Shown here piece after piece: positions 19,540-29,974 of a stretch of DNA of 64,000 nucleotides. How positions within the stretch are numbered: position 1 is the stretch's first letter; every line of letters begins with the position of its first letter. The position numbers and the translations under genes were made by a program. The notes beneath the pieces were generated by a model that saw only the letters and a program-made list of their open reading frames with translations, was not told where the DNA came from and did no database searches. The DNA is from UBA6912 sp963792895 (GTDB lineage Bacteria; Actinomycetota; Acidimicrobiia; Spongiisociales; UBA5794). The stretch spans positions 409,219 to 473,218 of the forward strand of contig CAWBYA010000004.1 of NCBI GenBank assembly GCA_963792895.1, written 5' to 3'.

Positions 19540-19587
19540 CCGCAACGCTCACTAGCGTGGTGCTTCGTCTCACCGGGATCATCACCC

Positions 19588-20581
19588 ATGGCTGAACGTA
19601 CGGCAGAGGAGACGTTCGAGGCGTTCAAGAACTCGTTCTTCTACGGGTCGCGCACTGACCTGTCGTTCAAGTTCCTCCAGTCGCTACCCGCCGGAGAGGC
19701 AGCCGAGTTCCTCGCGGCAGTGCTGAAGGAGATCGGCGCCGGCTTCGACGATGGTGATCTGTCCCGCCTCCACCAGTTGGTGTACGAGTGGCAGGTCCGC
19801 GCCTACGCAGGGCAGCCCGGTGCGGCCAGGTATCGCGTGTACGACGACGGTCCCTTCACGCTGCCTACGAAACCAGTGGCAGACAGTCGCGTCGGCCTGC
19901 TGACGAGCTCGGGCCACTTCGTAGCCGGCGACGATCCGCAACCGCTTGGTGTGGCCGACATGACCCAGGAGGAGGCGATCATCCGCATGGGGGAGTTCCT
20001 CCGCACACCGCCGGAACTCTCAGTCATCCCGGCGACCACGCCACGAAGAGACCTGCGGGTTCGCCACGGCGGCTACGACATCCGCAGCGCCGAACGCGAC
20101 CCGAACGTCACCTTTCCGCTCGAGGTACTCGCCGATGCGGCAGCCGACGGCGCCATCGGAGCAGTCGCAGACGAGGCCTACTCGTTCGTAGGGGCAACGG
20201 CGCAAACCCGCCTCCGCAGGGTGATCCCGGACTGGATTGCTCGAATCGTGGCGGCACGAATCGACGTCCTGCTGCTCGTGCCCGTCTGACCCATCTGCCA
20301 CGTGTCGGTCGGGCACGTCGCACGCGCGGGCTGAGGAGGCCGGGATACCGACCGTGGCGATCCAGGTTGGGTCGTTTCGTCATGTCGCCGAGGAGATGCG
20401 GTTGCCTCGAGTGGTCGTCACGAGGAACCCGATGGGCCGCCCACTCGGAGCGGCCGGTGATCGGGAGCGGCACCGCCGGGTGGTCGCTGCTGCGCTCGAC
20501 GTCATCGACGCCGCAGAGCACGGTGGCTCGATCGTCGAGCTGACCGAGGCGTTTCGGCCGGGCAGGCGCCACGGTGGCTAG
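19588..20581 (+). CDS. Glycine/betaine/D-proline reductase B-like selenoprotein with in-frame TGA (plus one frameshift)
   Basis: The frame from ATG 19588 encodes a GrdB/PrdB-like domain: RVGLLTSSGHFVAGDD, then HGGYDIRSAERDPNVTFPLEVL and DGAIGAVADEAYSFVGA. At codon 234 it meets TGA (20287-20289), but homology continues in frame: LLLVPV-U-PICHVSVGHVARA, where relatives have VPVUPxCHQ or Cys at U. A second stop at 20332 arises from one extra G in GGG at 20328-20330; removing it continues as EEAGIPTVAIQVGSF to the TAG at 20579-20581, 330 residues in all. A UxxC redox motif results. Family members outside clostridia are of unknown substrate. It overlaps archease by 8 bases. Alternative: a decayed gene with a premature stop, which the SECIS-like hairpin argues against. 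Confidence 0.8.
20287..20322 (+). promoter_or_regulatory. Predicted Sec codon (TGA) and bacterial SECIS-like hairpin
   Basis: Six bases after TGA 20287-20289, TGCCACGTG (20296-20304) pairs with CACGTCGCA (20314-20322): eight pairs with one C-C mismatch, closing a 9-base loop TCGGTCGGG. The loop contains GGTC, like the conserved GGUC of the E. coli fdhF SECIS apical loop, and its first G is 18 bases after the TGA, within the range known for bacterial SECIS. This would recruit SelB with Sec-tRNA. The pairing is seen; the function is inferred. Confidence 0.65.
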
Positions 20582-20999
20582 GAAGGGACCGCACTACCGG
20601 GTGATCCCGCACACGGCAGACACGGGGATCGAAGCTGACGCCCCCACACTCGCCGAGCTGTACGCAACGTGCGCCTACGCGATGTTCGCCGTCATGGTCG
20701 ATCTCGACGAGCTGGTGCCGACCGACCAATTGGTGGTGAGGGTCGCAGGCAGCGATCCCGCCGATGTGCTCGTCGGGCTGCTCTCTGAGCTGCTCGCCGT
20801 CGCCGATGGGGAGGGCGTGATCTGCTGTACGTTCGAAGTGGCTATCGCCAGTGAGACGGAGACCGAGCTACACGCTGGAACGGTTCCCATGATGGGCGTC
20901 GAGCTGTGCGGCCCGCCCGTCAAGGCGGTCACGTATCACGAGCTCGATGTGGTTCGACTCCCGGGCGGCTGGCGCGCTCGGGTCCTTCTCGACGTGTGA
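20574..20999 (+). CDS. Archease (RtcB activator)
   Basis: 141 residues from GTG 20574, overlapping the end of the selenoprotein gene by 8 bases. The family hallmarks are visible: PHTADTGIEADAPTLAELY at the N-terminus and the C-terminal LLDV, supplying acidic metal ligands, with a middle PADVLVGLLSELL helix. Archease speeds guanylylation and multiple turnover of the RNA ligase RtcB, which is encoded 1.27 kb downstream on the same strand, so the pairing supports the call. Confidence 0.85.
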   Translation: MARKGPHYRVIPHTADTGIEADAPTLAELYATCAYAMFAVMVDLDELVPTDQLVVRVAGSDPADVLVGLLSELLAVADGEGVICCTFEVAIASETETELHAGTVPMMGVELCGPPVKAVTYHELDVVRLPGGWRARVLLDV

Positions 21000-21025
21000 T
21001 GCCGCACCGCTCATAGGATGCCTCG

Positions 21026-22229
21026 GTGGGCAAACGCTGGGGCGGTCTCAAAGGCTTGCCGCGCACGGTGGTGGCGCTCGGCGCCGTCAGCTTCCTGACG
21101 GACCTGTCGAGCGAGATGATCTATCCGTTGCTGCCGGTCTTCCTCGTCGATGTGCTCGGCGCAGGCGCCCTCGCTCTTGGCGCCATCGAGGGGGTGGCCG
21201 AATCGACGGCCGCGCTGCTGAAGGTCGCCTCGGGCTGGTGGGCTGATCGGATGCGCCGCCGCAAGCCGCTCGTGGTGGCCGGCTACGGGTTGTCGGGGAC
21301 CGTCCGTCCCCTGATCGGCCTCGCCGGCTCATGGCCGGTCGTGGTCGTCCTCCGGTTTGGCGACCGGGTGGGCAAGGGCATCCGTACGTCCCCCAGGGAC
21401 GCACTCATCGCCGATGTGACGCCACCGGATCGCCGCGGCGCCGCCTACGGGCTGCACCGCGCGTTGGACCACGCTGGGGCCGTTGCAGGGCCGTTGGCCG
21501 CTGCCGGTCTCTTGCTGATACCCGGCATGACCCTACGTGCCGTCTTCCTTCTCGCGGCGATCCCCGCTGCACTCGTGATCCTCGTGCTGGTGACGCGCGT
21601 GACGGAGGAGGATCGTGCCGAGCCGTCCGCAGCGGCGCCGCCGTCGCTACGGGCGAGTTGGCTGCGCATGGGGGTGCCATTCAAACGGCTGCTCGTCGCG
21701 GTCATGATCTTCACCCTTGGAAACAGCACCGATGCCTTTCTGCTCTTTCGCCTCGCCGACGCCGGCTTCGCGGCAGGGTGGATCGCGGTGTTGTGGGCGC
21801 TTCACAACGGGGTGAAGATGCTCGCCAACCTCGCCGGTGGCCAACTTGCCGACCGGCTGGATCGTCGCACCTTGGTGACCGCCGGCTGGACGGTCTACGC
21901 CGCAATCTATCTCGGGTTCGGTGTGACGAGCGCCACCGCGCCAGCTCGTTGCCCTCTTCCTTGCGTACGGCGTCTACTTTGGCCTCACCGAGCCGGTGGA
22001 ACGGGCGTGGGTGGCGGCACTTGCCCCGGCGGAATCGCGGGGCGCGGCATTCGGGTTGTACAACGGCGCCATTGGGATCACCGCTCTCCCGGCGAGCCTC
22101 CTGTTCGGTGCGGTTTACGCAGCCGCCGGGCCGGGCGCGGCGTTCGGCATGGGTGCAGCGCTTGCCGTTGCGGCAACGGTGCTGCTGGCACGAGTTCCTT
22201 CCGGATCATCTGCGGCCCCATCTCACTGA
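21026..22229 (+). CDS. MFS transporter, frameshifted near 21941
   Basis: Starts at GTG 21026, 26 bases after archease. The first frame encodes SFLTDLSSEMIYPLLPVFL, the cytoplasmic loop GRVGKGIRTSPRDALIAD-like segment (DRVGKGIRTSPRDALIAD) and eight or nine membrane segments. Removal of one C at 21941-21942 continues as AQLVALFLAYGVYFGLTE into ERAWVAALAPAESRGAAFG and the last helices, giving 400 residues. The type is common in bacteria with unknown substrate. Its place between archease and RtcB is unusual. The indel is probably an error. Confidence 0.8.
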
Positions 22230-22268
22230 GCGGAGCGCCGGCCGACGGAGCACTCGGGCCGGAAGGCC

Positions 22269-23729
22269 GTGGGCGACGCCGAAGCCCTGCCCTACGCTTG
22301 GCGAATGGAGCTGCGCCGCACCTCCGACGTCGAGTGGGAGATCGTGCCTACGAGCGGGATGCGGGTGCCGGGCCGCATCTACGCAAGCGATGCGCTCATG
22401 ACGGCGGCGACCGAAGACCGGGCGTCGCGCCAGGTAGCCAACGTCGCCCACCTCCCGGGAATCGTCGGCGCCTCGTTTGCGATGCCGGACATTCATTGGG
22501 GCTACGGTTTCCCCATCGGAGGGGTTGCGGCCACAGACGTTGGCAACGCAGGTGTCGTGTCGCCGGGCGGGGTTGGCTTCGACATCTGCTGCGGGGTGCG
22601 GCTCCTCGCATCGCGGTTCACAGCCGCCGACTTCGCCGCCCATCGCAACGAGGTGATGAACGAACTCGACCGCCGCATCCCTCGCGGGCTCGGCGAGGGC
22701 TCTCTTGCGGGTGGCACCGATCTCGATGACGTGCTGCGGCGCGGCGCTGCAGCCGTGCTCGACGACGGCTACGGAGAGGAGCAAGATCTCGACCGGTGCG
22801 AGGAGCACGGCACGTCGACGGGGGCAGACCTGAGCGCCATCAGCGACCTCGCCCGCCGACGCGGTTCGCGCCAGCTGGGCTCGCTCGGGGGTGGCAACCA
22901 CTTCCTCGAGGTCCAGGTCGTCGACCGAATCGAGGCGCCGGACGTTGCGGCTGCCTTCGGCCTGGTCGAGGGGATGGTCACCGTCATGATCCATTGTGGG
23001 TCGCGCGGGCTGGGACATCAGACGTGTACCGACTTCGTCAGGATCATGGACCGGGCGATGCACCGATACGGCATCGAGCTGCCGGATCGGCAGCTGGCGT
23101 CTGTACCGGTGGATTCCGAAGAGGGGAGCCGATACCTCGGTGCGATGGCGGCGGCGGCCAACTTCGCGTGGGCCAATCGCCATGTCCTCGCACACGAGGC
23201 TCGCCGGGCCTTCGCTGCCGGTCTTGGCGTGTCGGTAGCGGCCACGGGCATGCGGCTCGTCTATGACGTAGCCCACAACCTCGCGAAGATCGAGACGCAT
23301 GAGGTCGACGGTCGACCCCACGAGCTGTGCGTCCATCGGAAGGGCGCAACGAGGGCCTTCGGTCCCGGTCATCCCGACCTCGGAGGCGACCTCCGGCGGG
23401 TCGGCCAGCCCGTCTTGGTGCCCGGCAGCATGGGCACTGCGTCGTGGGTTCTCACCGGGGTGGCCGCCAACCCAGCGTTCTTCTCCGCCGCTCACGGCGC
23501 AGGACGCGTGTTGAGCCGCAAGGCAGCCAGGGCCAGGGAGTCCGGCGCAGATGTGCGAACCGACCTGGAGCGCCTCGGCGTGGCGGTGCGGCCTGGCTCG
23601 GTGCGCCTCCTCGCGGAAGAGGCCCCGTATGCCTACAAGGATGTCGACGAGGTCGTCGACGTTTGTCGCCGCGCCGCTCTGGCCGCCCCGGTCGCCCGTC
23701 TCGTGCCCCTTGGTGTCGTCAAAGGCTGA
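22269..23729 (+). CDS. rtcB: RNA-splicing ligase RtcB
   Basis: 486 residues from GTG 22269, or 474 from ATG 22305; neither has a good ribosome binding site. All RtcB landmarks are present: GVGFDICCGVRLLAS with the metal-binding Cys, GGGNHFLE, MIHCGSRGLGHQ with His ligands, VYDVAHNLAKIE, HRKGATRAF and GSMGTASWVLTG near the guanylylated His region. RtcB joins 2',3'-cyclic phosphate and 5'-OH RNA ends using GTP and Mn2+, acting in tRNA or stress-cut RNA repair. Archease lies upstream in the same run of genes. Confidence 0.92.
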   Translation: MGDAEALPYAWRMELRRTSDVEWEIVPTSGMRVPGRIYASDALMTAATEDRASRQVANVAHLPGIVGASFAMPDIHWGYGFPIGGVAATDVGNAGVVSPGGVGFDICCGVRLLASRFTAADFAAHRNEVMNELDRRIPRGLGEGSLAGGTDLDDVLRRGAAAVLDDGYGEEQDLDRCEEHGTSTGADLSAISDLARRRGSRQLGSLGGGNHFLEVQVVDRIEAPDVAAAFGLVEGMVTVMIHCGSRGLGHQTCTDFVRIMDRAMHRYGIELPDRQLASVPVDSEEGSRYLGAMAAAANFAWANRHVLAHEARRAFAAGLGVSVAATGMRLVYDVAHNLAKIETHEVDGRPHELCVHRKGATRAFGPGHPDLGGDLRRVGQPVLVPGSMGTASWVLTGVAANPAFFSAAHGAGRVLSRKAARARESGADVRTDLERLGVAVRPGSVRLLAEEAPYAYKDVDEVVDVCRRAALAAPVARLVPLGVVKG

Positions 23730-23743
23730 GCCTCGTAGGCTCA
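23727..23743 (+). terminator. Short hairpin at the end of rtcB
   Basis: TGAGCCT (including the stop codon) pairs perfectly with AGGCTCA around the loop CGT. No T run follows, so it may be a weak terminator or an RNA-end hairpin before the LLM gene. Confidence 0.35.
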
Positions 23744-23768
23744 CAGTCCTTCAGTGAGAGGAGAGGTC

Positions 23769-24794
23769 ATGAAGCTCGGCCTGACGGTCGGCTACTGGGG
23801 CGCGGGTCCGCCGGCAGACGCCGGGGAGGCAGTGCGCACTGCCGACGAGCTCGGGTTCGATTCGGTGTGGACGGCCGAGGCATACGGATCGGATGCCCTG
23901 ACGCCGCTGGCATGGTGGGGCTCGCAGACCACCCAGGTGAGGCTCGGGACGGCGATCATGCAGATGTCGGCGCGCACGCCGGCGGCGGCGGCGATGGCGG
24001 CGATCACGATGGACCACCTGAGTGGGGGACGGTTCATGCTCGGGCTCGGGGTGTCAGGCCCCCAGGTCGTCGAGGGGTGGTACGGAATGCCGTACGCCAG
24101 GCCGCTGGCGCGCACCCGAGAGTATGTGGCCATCGTGCGCCAAATAGTGGCCAGGGAGACGCCGGTTGTGTTCGCAGGCGATCACTATCGCCTGCCGATC
24201 GAGGGTGGAACGGGCCTCGGTAAGGCACTCAAATCGACGGTGCACCCGTTGCGGGCCGATCTCCCCGTTCTGCTGGCCGCCGAGGGGCCGAAGAACGTCG
24301 CGCTGGCGGCTGAGATCGCCGACGGATGGATACCCTTCTGGTTCTCGCCTCGCAGTGATGCCTTCTATCGCGCGGCGCTTGCCGAGGGTTTTGAGCGGCG
24401 TGGAGCCCGGCACACGCTCGACACTTTCGAGGTGCCGTGCCCTGTGCCGGTCGTCGTCGACGACGATGTAGAAGCTGCCGCAGACGTGGTGCGTCCCCAC
24501 CTCGCCCTCTACGTCGGAGGCATGGGCGCCAAGGGGGCCAACTTCCACTACGAGGTACTTGCCCGGCTCGGATACGAGACAGCCTGCGAACAGATCCAGA
24601 ACCTCTATCTCGCAGGTGACCGAGCAGCGGCGGCTTCAGCAGTCCCCACCGAGATGGTCGAGGACGTTGCGCTCATTGGTCCGGTGGCGAAGGTCCGCGA
24701 GGAGCTATCGCGCTGGGAATCGACCGTCGTCACGACGATGATCGTCGGTGGGCCGCCGGAGCTGCTGCGCATGATCGCCTCCCTCGTCGGCTGA
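23769..24794 (+). CDS. LLM class flavin/F420-dependent oxidoreductase
   Basis: 341 residues from ATG 23769, placed by GAGGAGAGG upstream; five more codons are open 5'. Luciferase-like TIM barrel pattern: MKLGLTVGYWGAG, EAYGSDALTPLAWWGSQT, the AIMQMSARTPAAAAM strand and helix, and DHLSGGRFMLGLGVSGPQVVEGW. Actinobacterial members with this pattern usually use F420 and carry out hydride transfer on an unknown substrate. It lies about 40 bases after rtcB and may be read through from it. Confidence 0.85.
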   Translation: MKLGLTVGYWGAGPPADAGEAVRTADELGFDSVWTAEAYGSDALTPLAWWGSQTTQVRLGTAIMQMSARTPAAAAMAAITMDHLSGGRFMLGLGVSGPQVVEGWYGMPYARPLARTREYVAIVRQIVARETPVVFAGDHYRLPIEGGTGLGKALKSTVHPLRADLPVLLAAEGPKNVALAAEIADGWIPFWFSPRSDAFYRAALAEGFERRGARHTLDTFEVPCPVPVVVDDDVEAAADVVRPHLALYVGGMGAKGANFHYEVLARLGYETACEQIQNLYLAGDRAAAASAVPTEMVEDVALIGPVAKVREELSRWESTVVTTMIVGGPPELLRMIASLVG

Positions 24795-24825
24795 CCCGAC
24801 CGCGAGGTAGCGGCGAGGACGTAGC

Positions 24826-25968
<1,143 letters not shown>

Positions 25969-26025
25969 CGCCGTGGCATCGTTCGTTGACATCCGCCGCC
26001 GCGGCAACCGTGGTTGACTGTACCG

Positions 26026-27300
26026 ATGGATTTTGGTCAAGACGGGCCCCTGCTCGTGCTTCTCGGTGTCGCCTTCATCGCTGCGATGTTCCTCGCGGCC
26101 GCAGAGACGGCGCTGCTTCGCGTCTCCGCAGTGCGGGTTGCGGCTCAGGCGGCTGAAGGGAGTCGGCGGGCGCAACGTCTCGCCAAGCTCGTCGACGACT
26201 TGCCACATGTGTTCAGCGCCATCCTCCTCGCAGCCTTGCTCGCCCAAATCGGTGCGGCGACGGTCGCCGGTCTGCTGTCGCAGCGATGGTTTGGCGGGCT
26301 TGGGGTCACGCTCGCCTCGATCGCCCTGACCGTCCTCCTCTTCGTTTACGGAGAAGCGATCCCAAAGACCTATGCCGTGCGCCACACCGACCGCGTTGCC
26401 CTTGCGATTGCTGTGCCGGTTCGATGGCTCGAGCTCGTGCTTCGACCCATTGTCTCGATTCTCGTGTGGGTTGCCGACCTTCAGTCGCCCGGACATGGAG
26501 TGAAGACCTCTCCCACCGTCACCGAGGACGAGCTGCGCATACTCGCCACCCGGGCGGAAAAAGAAGGAGAGATCACGTCGCACGACCTCGAGCTGATCGA
26601 GCGTGCGTTCCGTCTCGGGGATCGGCGGGTGGACGACGTGATGGTGCCGCGACCAGACATAGTCGCCGTGTCCGAGGACGCCACCGTCTCGGAGGCGATC
26701 GCCGCCGCCATCGATGCGGGGCATCGGCGCTTGCCGGTCTACCGGGGATCGGTCGAGAACATCACGGGAATGGTCCGGTTGCGCGATCTGATTGGTGTCC
26801 CGGAGAACGTCCGCGGCCGTCTCTCGGTGGGCCACGTCGCCGATCAACCGCTGTTCGTTCCCGAGACCAAGCGTGTCGTGGCCATGCTCGAGGAGATGCA
26901 GCAGGAGCGCACCCACCTCGCCGTCATCGTCGACGAGTACGGCGGAACGGCCGGAATGGTGACGCTCGAAGACATCGCCGAGCAGTTGCTCGGCACGATG
27001 ACCGAGAAGGCCGAGGAGTCCGCGGTAGTCGAGATGGGCGATGGCCGCTGGTCGGTGGAGGCGACGCTCCCGGTGGAGGACCTCGAGATGGTCACCGGCG
27101 AGGATGCTCCGGCCGGCCGCTGGAACACCGTCGGCGGGCTCGTGATGGGGCTTGCCGGAAAGGTGCCGACCGTCGGCCAGGAGGTGGAGACCGACGAGCT
27201 CCAACTCCGCGTTGCAGGCGTGCGCCGGCGCCGCATCACCCGGGTCGTGGTGACTCGCCGGCACCGAGATCCGGCGGACGTCGAAGGCGACGACCTCTAG
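26026..27300 (+). CDS. CNNM/CorC-type (hemolysin family) membrane protein
   Basis: 424 residues from ATG 26026. A DUF21/CNNM membrane domain occupies about residues 1-150 with the segment LFVYGEAIPKTYAVRH between helices. A pair of CBS domains follows (VDDVMVPRPDIVAV and VKxVxxMLEEMQQERTHLAVIVDEYGGTAGMVTLEDI-like), and the C-terminus is a CorC/HlyC domain (GRWSVEATLPVEDL). Such proteins are linked to Mg2+ or Co2+ export or homeostasis. Convergent with the thioredoxin-CcdA gene. Confidence 0.86.
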   Translation: MDFGQDGPLLVLLGVAFIAAMFLAAAETALLRVSAVRVAAQAAEGSRRAQRLAKLVDDLPHVFSAILLAALLAQIGAATVAGLLSQRWFGGLGVTLASIALTVLLFVYGEAIPKTYAVRHTDRVALAIAVPVRWLELVLRPIVSILVWVADLQSPGHGVKTSPTVTEDELRILATRAEKEGEITSHDLELIERAFRLGDRRVDDVMVPRPDIVAVSEDATVSEAIAAAIDAGHRRLPVYRGSVENITGMVRLRDLIGVPENVRGRLSVGHVADQPLFVPETKRVVAMLEEMQQERTHLAVIVDEYGGTAGMVTLEDIAEQLLGTMTEKAEESAVVEMGDGRWSVEATLPVEDLEMVTGEDAPAGRWNTVGGLVMGLAGKVPTVGQEVETDELQLRVAGVRRRRITRVVVTRRHRDPADVEGDDL

Positions 27301-27325
27301 CCGCGGGCGGTCGTGCTGCGAATCG

Positions 27326-28639
27326 TCAGTGAGCAGAGGCCTTGTGGGTCCGCGGCCCATGGTGGTTGTTGGTCGGCTTGGTGGTTCCGCCGCTCCCGCG
27401 CACCACACGATCGACCAGCAGCACCACGACGGTCGCGATCGCTGCGATGACGAAGACGGCAACCGCCCCGGAGGCACGCTCCATGATGTCGGGGGCGAAG
27501 ATCAGCACGCCAGCCAGCGTGACCATCACCATGCCGCCGACGAGCTTCAGGACGCGCCCGTGGCGCTCCTGGACCTTGGTGACGCGCATCGCAACGACGG
27601 CAACGCCGAGCACGGCGAGCTCATCGAGCAGGAACACGAGCATGTAGACGGCGAACAATGTCAACGCAACTGTCACGCCGACGTCGGCGGCGCCAACCAG
27701 GTTCGCCCACATGACGGGGAAGCCCGCCGTGCATGGGGTCTCGATCAGGGACACGCCGACAGCCAGCGCAGCGGTGCCTGCGAGCACACGGGGAAGCGGT
27801 TCGTCGGCGACCGCAACGGCCCGCATACGTTGATAGAGGCCCGGCTTCTGCTTCTCGGAGATCGAGAACGACACGCCCTTGCCGAACCAGAAGAAATCCT
27901 TGAGGTTCACCAGCCCGAAGCCGAGAGCGAGCACGGCGACGGCGACGCGTATCCAGGTGACGAACGCCAGGTAGCTGAGGATGCTGTAGGCGCCGATCAT
28001 GTACAAGCCGTACAACGCGGTCGTGATGACCAGGAACACGCCGCCGACGGCGAGGACTCGCCGGCGCGAACCAGTGTGCAAGACGAGGGCGAGGAGCATC
28101 GACAAGACCCAGAGCGAGCACGGGTTGAAGCCGTCGACGAAGCCGATGGCGAGAGTGCTGATCAACAGCGACTGGTTCTCTACGTCGACCTCGCCGACCA
28201 GCGGCACGTCCACGATCTCGCCCGAGGGCGGCGGCGGCTCCGTGATGCCTTCGTTCTCGGGAGCGAAGGCGGCGGCCACCGTCGCTCGGATCTCCCTGCC
28301 GATGATCTCACTGAATCCCTCCCACACCTGGCCCTGGTAGATGGTCGTCGGGACGCCTCGCGGCTCCATGCCGTACTCGGCGAGCGCAGCGATGAAGAGC
28401 TCCCGGTTGGCCGCGTTGCTCCCGACCTCGAACTCGACGATCTCGAGGTCCGGGTACTCCACTGAGAGCTCGGAGAGGAACTCGCGCTCCGCCTCACAAT
28501 ATGGGCAACCGATTCGCCAGAAGATCACCAGCGACTCGTCGTCTTGGGCGGCCGCGGCCCCCGGCAACGAGACGAGGGACAGGACGATGGCGACGAGGGC
28601 TAGGAGAATCGAACGATCGGTTACGCATGGCTGGCTCAC
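27326..28639 (-). CDS. Thioredoxin-CcdA fusion (transmembrane thiol-disulfide transporter)
   Basis: 437 residues from GTG 28639; the open frame runs on to 29467 but overlaps a gene on the other strand. A signal segment (about residues 10-30, ending GAAAAQ) leads to a thioredoxin/glutaredoxin-like domain with the CPYC redox pair in RIGCPYCEAERE. The C-terminal half has about eight hydrophobic segments of the CcdA/DsbD type with the two membrane Cys in FVDGFNPCSLW and IETPCTAGFPV. It probably carries electrons across the membrane to an outward-facing thioredoxin domain for disulfide reduction or cytochrome c maturation. Confidence 0.8.
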   Translation of the reverse strand: MSQPCVTDRSILLALVAIVLSLVSLPGAAAAQDDESLVIFWRIGCPYCEAEREFLSELSVEYPDLEIVEFEVGSNAANRELFIAALAEYGMEPRGVPTTIYQGQVWEGFSEIIGREIRATVAAAFAPENEGITEPPPPSGEIVDVPLVGEVDVENQSLLISTLAIGFVDGFNPCSLWVLSMLLALVLHTGSRRRVLAVGGVFLVITTALYGLYMIGAYSILSYLAFVTWIRVAVAVLALGFGLVNLKDFFWFGKGVSFSISEKQKPGLYQRMRAVAVADEPLPRVLAGTAALAVGVSLIETPCTAGFPVMWANLVGAADVGVTVALTLFAVYMLVFLLDELAVLGVAVVAMRVTKVQERHGRVLKLVGGMVMVTLAGVLIFAPDIMERASGAVAVFVIAAIATVVVLLVDRVVRGSGGTTKPTNNHHGPRTHKASAH

Positions 28640-28811
28640 TGCAAGCCTGCGCAACTGACCGATACGTCGCCAGGACCGGAAGTCCCCCGACAAAGCTCCG
28701 CGCGGCATCGCCACTGGGGCACGGTCCTGCCGACACGCGATGCCTCGCTGTGCCTCCGCCTTCGTGACCCTCGGCACTCGTGCCCCTCTGTCCCGTGTGG
28801 CATTCTGACGG

Positions 28812-29491
28812 ATGGCGAGCCGGAGTACGCGACGAAAACGGTTGGAGTTCGAATCCCCGTATCCGACGCTGAGATCTTGGGAGATCTCGCGGTGCCTGCC
28901 GACCCCGTTGGTGTCGTAGCCTTTGCCCACGGCAGCGGAAGCGGCCGATTCAGCCGCCGCAACCGAGCCGTCGCCACTGCGCTCAACGATCGTGGCCTCG
29001 CCACGGTGCTCGTGGATCTCCTCACCGAGGGTGAGGAAGCCATCGATCAGGTCACGAGGCGGCTCCGCTTCGACATCCCGATGCTCGCCGGTCGAGTCAT
29101 CGGGGTCACCAACTGGGTCCGCGCCCACCCCGATACCGGCGAGCTGCCTCTCGGCCTTTTCGGTGCGTCGACGGGAGCTGCCGCAGCACTCATCGCCGCC
29201 GCACGGCTCCCCGGACACGTTGCAGCGCTGGTCTCGCGTGGCGGAAGGCCGGACCTCGCCCACGATGATCTCATGGCCGTCCTGGCCCCGACGCTGTTGA
29301 TCGTGGGCGGTCGCGATGCGCCGGTCCTCGAGATGAACGAGGCGGCGCGTCGCCTGATGTCGTGCGAAGTTGCGCTCACGATCGTGCCAGGGGCGACTCA
29401 TCTCTTCGAGGAGCCGGGGGCGCTCGACGAAGTCGCTCGCCTCGCGGGAGACTGGTTCACGCAGCACATGGGCCCGCCGAGGTGCACCTGA
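28812..29491 (+). CDS. Alpha/beta hydrolase (dienelactone hydrolase-like), 5' frameshift at 28835-28838
   Basis: The body is clear from VRIPVSDAEILGDLAVPADPVG through FAHGSGSGRFSRRNR, with elbow GLFGASTGAAAAL, acid in VGGRDAPV and His in GATHLFEEPG. No good start codon exists in that frame: only TTG 28877, which cuts into the conserved beta-strand. Adding one A to the AAAA run at 28835-28838 links it to ATG 28812 (MASRSTRRKTVGVRIPV), 226 residues. Family members often sit beside phosphoribosyltransferases, which is not the case here. The substrate is unknown. Confidence 0.72.
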
Positions 29492-29859
29492 TGGCCATCG
29501 AGATCACCGTCAGCGAAGATGAGGTGCGAATCGAATTGACCGGCATCCACTCCGTGCTTGCGCTCAAGCAGACAGTTGCCATCCCGCTGGCCGACGTGAA
29601 GGCGGTGTCCGTCATGCCGGTCGGGAACGTGACGGCTCAACCCGGAACATGGCTCCGGCTGCCCGGGACCCACCTGCCCGGCCTCGCTCGCCTCGGCTCG
29701 TACGGGCGCCACCCGCACCGGGAGTTCTGGGCCGTATTCGGCCGACCGGATGTCCTCGTGATCGAAGCGACCGCAGGCGAGTACGTGCGGGCCATCCTCG
29801 GTGTGGCTGACCCGGCCGAGACGAAAGCACAGATCGAGGGCGAGTTGAACCGATGGTGA
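29491..29859 (+). CDS. Small beta-rich protein of unknown function
   Basis: 122 residues from ATG 29491, which overlaps the upstream stop by one base (TGATG), so it is translationally coupled to the hydrolase. The sequence is a run of predicted strands (VRIELTGIHSVLALKQTVAIPLADVKAVSV, then FWAVFGRPDVLVIEA) ending in a short helix. This resembles bacterial PH-like domains, but I cannot assign a family with certainty. No membrane segment is present. Confidence 0.65.
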   Translation: MAIEITVSEDEVRIELTGIHSVLALKQTVAIPLADVKAVSVMPVGNVTAQPGTWLRLPGTHLPGLARLGSYGRHPHREFWAVFGRPDVLVIEATAGEYVRAILGVADPAETKAQIEGELNRW

Positions 29860-29974
29860 CTGGTGCACCGGCGCCACCTGTGCTGTGCGTCTGGGCGCGA
29901 TCGGGTCACCCGGCTCGGCAGGGAGGGCCTTCGTGCCTTTGTCCCAATCGCCTCCGGCCGATAGGTTGAGCGCC

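Noticed and set aside
19588..20289. Reading 19588-20289 as a complete 233-residue protein
   Set aside because: Homology continues beyond the TGA in frame, with the UxxC motif and hairpin, so this short form would lose the redox centre.
28839..28860. GGAGTTCGAATCCCC resembles a tRNA T-arm
   Set aside because: The T-stem does not pair fully, and no acceptor stem, anticodon arm or D-arm could be found around it. It lies in the start region of the hydrolase gene.
27326..29467. A 713-codon minus-strand frame
   Set aside because: Only the part from GTG 28639 encodes the thioredoxin-CcdA protein; the upstream 276 codons are the shadow of the hydrolase on the plus strand and have no protein pattern.
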